Position numbers and translations under genes: made by a program
The notes under the pieces: generated by a model
The model's database searches: none
Told to the model about the DNA's origin: nothing
What the model saw: only the letters and a program-made list of their open reading frames with translations
Assembly: GCA_016793325.1 (NCBI GenBank)
Contig: JAEUKI010000006.1
Coordinates: forward strand, 27,056 to 91,055
Source of the DNA: Myxococcales bacterium
Lineage (GTDB): Bacteria; Myxococcota_A; Polyangia; Polyangiales; Ga0077539
DNA: 64,000 nt
Direction of reading: 5' to 3'
In this document: positions 61,101 to 64,000 of the stretch, one piece after another
Layout of the letters: each line of letters begins with the position of its first letter
Numbering within the stretch: position 1 is the stretch's first letter

Positions 61101-61718
61101 TCAGTCGTAGACCTCGACGCCCGTCGCGTCGAACTCGATCTGCGCTTGCTGTCCCGTCGCGGCGCGAGCGCTCTCGTCGCACTCCGTGGGCGCGTGCGCG
61201 GCGACGATGGTCCCGACCATGGCCGAGCGCTTTCCGTTGACGTCGCGCGGGAGGAAGAAGCTGTGCCCGTGCATGCGCACGTGGGCCTGCGTCGATCCGT
61301 CGCGCATCTCCATCCAGCAGCCCATGTGCTGGCACACGGCCACGATCTGTCCCTCGACGCGGATGGTGTTGGTCCCGATCTGCGTGTGCGTTCGAAGGGC
61401 TTCGTCGAGCGTGATGCGCCGCGCGGTCGCCGCGAGGGGCTCGCCGAAGCGCCGCGTTCCACCTGGGGTCGCCGCTTGAGCGCGCGTCGGCGGCGCGAAC
61501 TGAGGCTCGCCGTGGCCCGTGGGGTGCTCTGCCGGAGCCGCGTTGGCCGCGCGCTGTCCAGAGCCCTGCTGCTGCGCGGGCTGCGCGGGTTGCGTGGGCG
61601 GCGCGTTGGCGCGCGACTCGGCGCGCACTTGAGGAGCGGCGGGTTGAGGCTGCGAGCACCGCGGGAGTCCCGCGACGAGCACGCCGAACGAAAGCACAGT
61701 GACGAAGGTCGGGCGCAT
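61101..61718 (-). CDS. DUF4920-like lipoprotein
   Basis: Protein of 205 aa. The ATG at 61718 precedes a short signal with a possible lipobox GLPRC (Cys about residue 21). A Gln/Ala/Pro-rich linker runs to about residue 100. The C-terminal domain has VEGQIVAVCQHMGCWMEMRD with the Cys-x4-Cys-Trp pattern and HGHSFFLPRDVNGKRSAM, both resembling DUF4920 proteins. These are small extracytoplasmic proteins of unknown function; the Cys/His-rich centre might bind a metal. The 3' end is 12 bp from the convergent CapA-like gene. Confidence 0.78.
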   Translation of the reverse strand: MRPTFVTVLSFGVLVAGLPRCSQPQPAAPQVRAESRANAPPTQPAQPAQQQGSGQRAANAAPAEHPTGHGEPQFAPPTRAQAATPGGTRRFGEPLAATARRITLDEALRTHTQIGTNTIRVEGQIVAVCQHMGCWMEMRDGSTQAHVRMHGHSFFLPRDVNGKRSAMVGTIVAAHAPTECDESARAATGQQAQIEFDATGVEVYD

Positions 61719-61775
61719 GCGAACTGGGCCATCGCTAGCACAATCGCCGCCCGAGCGCACCTCGCGCCCCCGGGC

Positions 61776-62525
61776 TCAAGGCTCGACGCGAAGCAGCCAC
61801 TCCGGCGGGAGGCTCGACGCGAACGTGTCGCGCGCGGCGCGGACCTGCGCAGGATCGCGCGCGTCGAACGTGATGCGCACGGTGTAGCCCTCGTCGCCGT
61901 CACGAAACCGGGGGTAGCTCCCGATCCCGACGTCGGGATAGCCCGCGACGACCCGGTCAATCAGGGGCTTGAGCCGCGCTTCGTCCGCCGAGCAGAGCAC
62001 GCTCTCGACGACGAACGCGCGCTCGGCGCCGGAGAGCACCGGGCGAAGCAGCTCGAGGTGCGCGCGAAACAACTGAGGAACGCCAGGCAATATGAATATT
62101 GAACCCAGTTTCAAGGCGGGCCACGGCGCCGGGTCACCCTCGCCATAGCACAGCTCCGTTCCCTCGACGACGGTGGCCATCCGCAGGTGATCGTCGGTGC
62201 AGCGCTCGGCGAAGTGCTCTCGCAGCGCGCGCTCGAGCGCGGGATGGCGGAGGGTCGTGCGTCCCAGCGCGAAGGCGATCGCGTCGATCGTGACGTCGTC
62301 GTGCGTCGGCCCGACGCCGCCGGAGGTGAACACGAGGTCGAAGCGCGTCGAGAGGGCGTTGAGCTCTTCGGCGATGGACTCGACGACGTCGGGGACGGTG
62401 ACGATCCGCCGGAGCTCCACGCCGAGCGAACGGAGGAATTTCGCGAGGTCGTGGGAGTTGCTGTCGTGGATCTTCCCGGACAGGACCTCGTCGCCGACGA
62501 CGAGCGCGGCCGCGGTGCGCGACAT
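61776..62525 (-). CDS. CinA/MoaB-type (MoCF biosynthesis domain) protein
   Basis: Protein of 249 aa. It has the N-terminal motif ALVVGDEVLSGKIHDSNSHD (about residues 7-26), FTSGGVGPTHDDVTIDAIAF (about 67-86) and SIFILPGVPQLFRAHLELL. These match the MoaB/MogA-like domain found at the N-terminus of CinA (competence/damage-inducible protein A; pyrophosphatase on NAD-type or ADP-ribose compounds). The C-terminal CinA amidase domain is absent, as in stand-alone family members. The start is 24 bp from the divergent hydrolase start, so their promoters must overlap. Confidence 0.88.
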   Translation of the reverse strand: MSRTAAALVVGDEVLSGKIHDSNSHDLAKFLRSLGVELRRIVTVPDVVESIAEELNALSTRFDLVFTSGGVGPTHDDVTIDAIAFALGRTTLRHPALERALREHFAERCTDDHLRMATVVEGTELCYGEGDPAPWPALKLGSIFILPGVPQLFRAHLELLRPVLSGAERAFVVESVLCSADEARLKPLIDRVVAGYPDVGIGSYPRFRDGDEGYTVRITFDARDPAQVRAARDTFASSLPPEWLLRVEP

Positions 62526-62549
62526 GGGTGCGGAGTGTACACTGCCGCC

Positions 62550-63401
62550 GTGATTGGACGGACTGTTGTCCTTTGTGCGCTCGCGATGTCGAGCGCGTGC
62601 GATCGACCTCCGACGCAGCGAGCTTCGGGCTCGCGCAGCGGCGAGGGCGAAGAAGCGCGCGACGCGGCGGCGCCAGACCCCGAGCTGGTTCGCTTCACGA
62701 CGAGCGACGGGTGGCAGATCGTCGGCGACCTTCGCGTCCGACGCCGGGCGGGGCTCGCGGTGGTGCTCGTGCACCAGCTCTCATCCAACCGCGGCGAGTG
62801 GGCCGCGTTTGCGTCGCAGATTTCGGGCGCGCAGAGCGGCCGCAACGAAGGGACGATCAGCTCGCTCGCGATCGACCTGCGCGGCCACGGCGAGAGCATC
62901 ACCGCGCCCGACGGGCTGACGCGTTGGCAGTCGTTCGGCAACAATCGTTCGCGCTGGGTGACGCTCGAGTACGACGTCGCCGCGGCGGTCGACTTCGTGC
63001 GTCAGCGCGTGGGCACGACGCGCATCGTGCTCGTCGCGTCGTCCATCGGCGGAACCGCGGCTGCGCTGTACGCCGCCCGCGCGGGGGCGCCCGTCGCGGG
63101 CATCGTGATGATCTCGCCGGGCATCGAGTACCGAGGCATCGACGTCGTCGCGCCGCTGCGCGAGTTTCTCGGCCGCCGCGGCCGCGTGCTGCTCATCACT
63201 GCGGCGGGTGACACGTACAGCGCGGACTCGACGCGCGACATCGAAGCAGGGCTCCGCGGCGACGCCGGGTCGAGCGTCGAGGTCGAGCGCTACGACAACG
63301 CGAGCGCGCACGGCGTCTCGCTCGGCGCGCAGGGCGTTCACCCGGAGATGTGGGCGAGGATCGAGCGCTTCGTCCGCGCGCTCGACACGCCACGACCGTA
63401 G
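62550..63401 (+). CDS. Lipoprotein alpha/beta hydrolase
   Basis: Protein of 283 aa from the GTG at 62550, which starts a lipoprotein signal (lipobox MSSAC, Cys about residue 17). The hydrolase domain has LAVVLVHQLSSNRGEWAAFA, SSLAIDLRGHGES, the nucleophile elbow VASSIGGTAA (Ser in SSIGG), an Asp in ITAAGDTYSAD and the final His in NASAHGVSL. It would hydrolyse an ester-type substrate in the periplasm. It is only 24 bp from the divergent CinA-like gene. Substrate unknown. Confidence 0.84.
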   Translation: MIGRTVVLCALAMSSACDRPPTQRASGSRSGEGEEARDAAAPDPELVRFTTSDGWQIVGDLRVRRRAGLAVVLVHQLSSNRGEWAAFASQISGAQSGRNEGTISSLAIDLRGHGESITAPDGLTRWQSFGNNRSRWVTLEYDVAAAVDFVRQRVGTTRIVLVASSIGGTAAALYAARAGAPVAGIVMISPGIEYRGIDVVAPLREFLGRRGRVLLITAAGDTYSADSTRDIEAGLRGDAGSSVEVERYDNASAHGVSLGAQGVHPEMWARIERFVRALDTPRP

Positions 63402-63509
63402 ACCTCGCGTCACCGAGCAAACTTTTTCGACGACTCGCCTTGACACTCCACGCGTCGGTAGATACAAGACCGCCCCGCTCGCCGCTCGGTGAGTGACACG
63501 AAGATCCAT

Positions 63510-63583
63510 TCGGGGATCGTCTAACGGCAGGACGACGGATTCTGGCTCCGTCTATCTAGGTTCGAATCCTAGTCCCCGAGCCA
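63510..63583 (+). tRNA. tRNA-Gln(CTG)
   Basis: 74 nt with an encoded CCA end. Acceptor TCGGGGA/TCCCCGA; anticodon stem-loop ACGGATTCTGGCTCCGT with anticodon CTG; T loop TTCGAAT. Confidence 0.95.
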
Positions 63584-63637
63584 GATCGCAGATCGAAGCA
63601 TCGCAAGAGGCCAAGAGAAGCGCTCTGATACAGAAAT

Positions 63638-63709
63638 GGTCCCATCGTCTAGTGGTTAGGACATCGGCCTCTCACGTCGGTAACACGGGTTCAAATCCCG
63701 TTGGGATCG
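63638..63709 (+). tRNA. tRNA-Glu(CTC)
   Basis: 72 nt; starts GGTCCCATCGTCTAGTGG. Acceptor GGTCCCA/TGGGATC with one G-U pair; anticodon loop CTCTCAC with anticodon CTC; T loop TTCAAAT. Discriminator G; no CCA encoded. It is 54 bp after tRNA-Gln and probably co-transcribed with it. Confidence 0.95.
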
Positions 63710-64000
63710 CAAGCAAGGCCCCGAAGGAGTGAGAACTTCGGGAACAATCTCCGCCCCCTGCATCGAGGAGTCTTCCGAGGTGCCGGGGGCGGTGGTGTTT
63801 CTCCCAGTCGCCGTGCGGCCAGCTGGCAGTGTCGGCGAGCGCGCACGAGACAGTCGAGGCGCTCAGAGGGCGTTGGAGTGGGATTTCGGCCTTTTGCTGC
63901 AGATCTGCGTCGACCATCGGCGTCAGCAATTCTTGCAATAGCGCTGCTATTGCTGCGAATCGCTTCCTTGCTGGTCTCGCAGCTCCTTGCAAAAGTCTCG
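63710..64000. other. Region after tRNA-Glu without a convincing gene
   Basis: About 290 bp to the window edge, with weaker G/C bias than the rest. No reading frame shows the usual codon pattern or known motifs. A perfect hairpin lies at 63935-63953 (gcaatagc, loop gct, gctattgc), without a T-tract on either strand. A gene entering from the right cannot be excluded. Confidence 0.4.

Noticed and set aside
63672..63992. Minus-strand open frame at the window end
   Set aside because: Its C-terminus reads the antisense of tRNA-Glu (IPTGFEPVLPT), a common false gene, and its codon bias is weak.

Overview
The window is GC-rich chromosomal DNA with strong G/C bias at third codon positions. Its gene content fits a Myxococcota-type bacterium (Polyangiales/Sandaracinaceae-like, inferred from gene style only). 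It holds eukaryotic-like Ser/Thr kinases with PEGA-type tails, an FHA-domain sigma-54 activator, an NtrC-type response regulator, many lipoproteins and compact 4-nt-overlap operons. No phage, transposase or CRISPR array is visible, and the backbone looks ordinary and well assembled.

Layout. 1-4.4 kb: a 5'-cut kinase, two secreted/lipoprotein genes, an FHA-sigma-54 regulator and a hypothetical. 4.6-6.7 kb: tmRNA (ssrA, minus) divergent from prfC. 6.7-11.4 kb: a lipoprotein/hydrolase pair and a pair of beta-propeller-like genes. These are followed by two 90-bp palindromic repeats in tandem (11.45-11.64 kb) and a small lipoprotein. 12.2-19.7 kb: one long minus-strand operon, in transcription order SDR, RidA, enoyl-CoA hydratase, acyl-CoA dehydrogenase, benzoate-CoA-ligase-family enzyme, creatininase-family amidohydrolase and APC permease. 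A thioesterase is divergent from it. Nearby are a 3-oxoadipyl-CoA-type thiolase (21.5 kb) and a 3-hydroxyacyl-CoA dehydrogenase (24.1 kb). Together they look like CoA-dependent breakdown of an aromatic, possibly amino-aromatic, acid. 20.2-24 kb also has a YbjN-like protein, an ECF sigma factor behind an AT-rich leader, and a repeat-rich lipoprotein. 25-29.4 kb: an overlapping operon of an Fe-S oxidoreductase, diacylglycerol-kinase-like protein, Lnt and a MerR regulator.

29.5-38.4 kb: a second Ser/Thr kinase, a membrane protein and an unusual multidomain protein (2Fe-2S ferredoxin, FAD/NAD reductase, truncated haemoglobin, CxxC knuckle). Then follow a lipoprotein, a stand-alone ferredoxin-reductase-like protein, an RluA-type pseudouridine synthase, a cysteine hydrolase and an NtrC-type regulator. 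38.4-41.2 kb: two secreted proteins sharing a domain.

41.3-57.4 kb: the transcription/translation core on the minus strand. In transcription order it is tRNA-Thr(TGT), Tyr, Gly, Thr(GGT), tuf, rpmG, tRNA-Trp, secE, nusG, rplK, rplA, rplJ, rplL, rpoB, rpoC. The tRNA-tuf order matches the classical thrU-tyrU-glyT-thrT-tufB arrangement, but the EF-Tu encoded here has a strongly altered switch I. A strong terminator and an opposite-strand small gene separate rplL from rpoB.

57.4-63.4 kb: a TPR lipoprotein, a ribonuclease-HII-like paralogue overlapping a CapA-like lipoprotein, a DUF4920-type lipoprotein, a CinA/MoaB-type protein and a lipoprotein hydrolase. 63.5-63.7 kb: tRNA-Gln(CTG) and tRNA-Glu(CTC), then about 290 bp with no convincing gene to the window edge.
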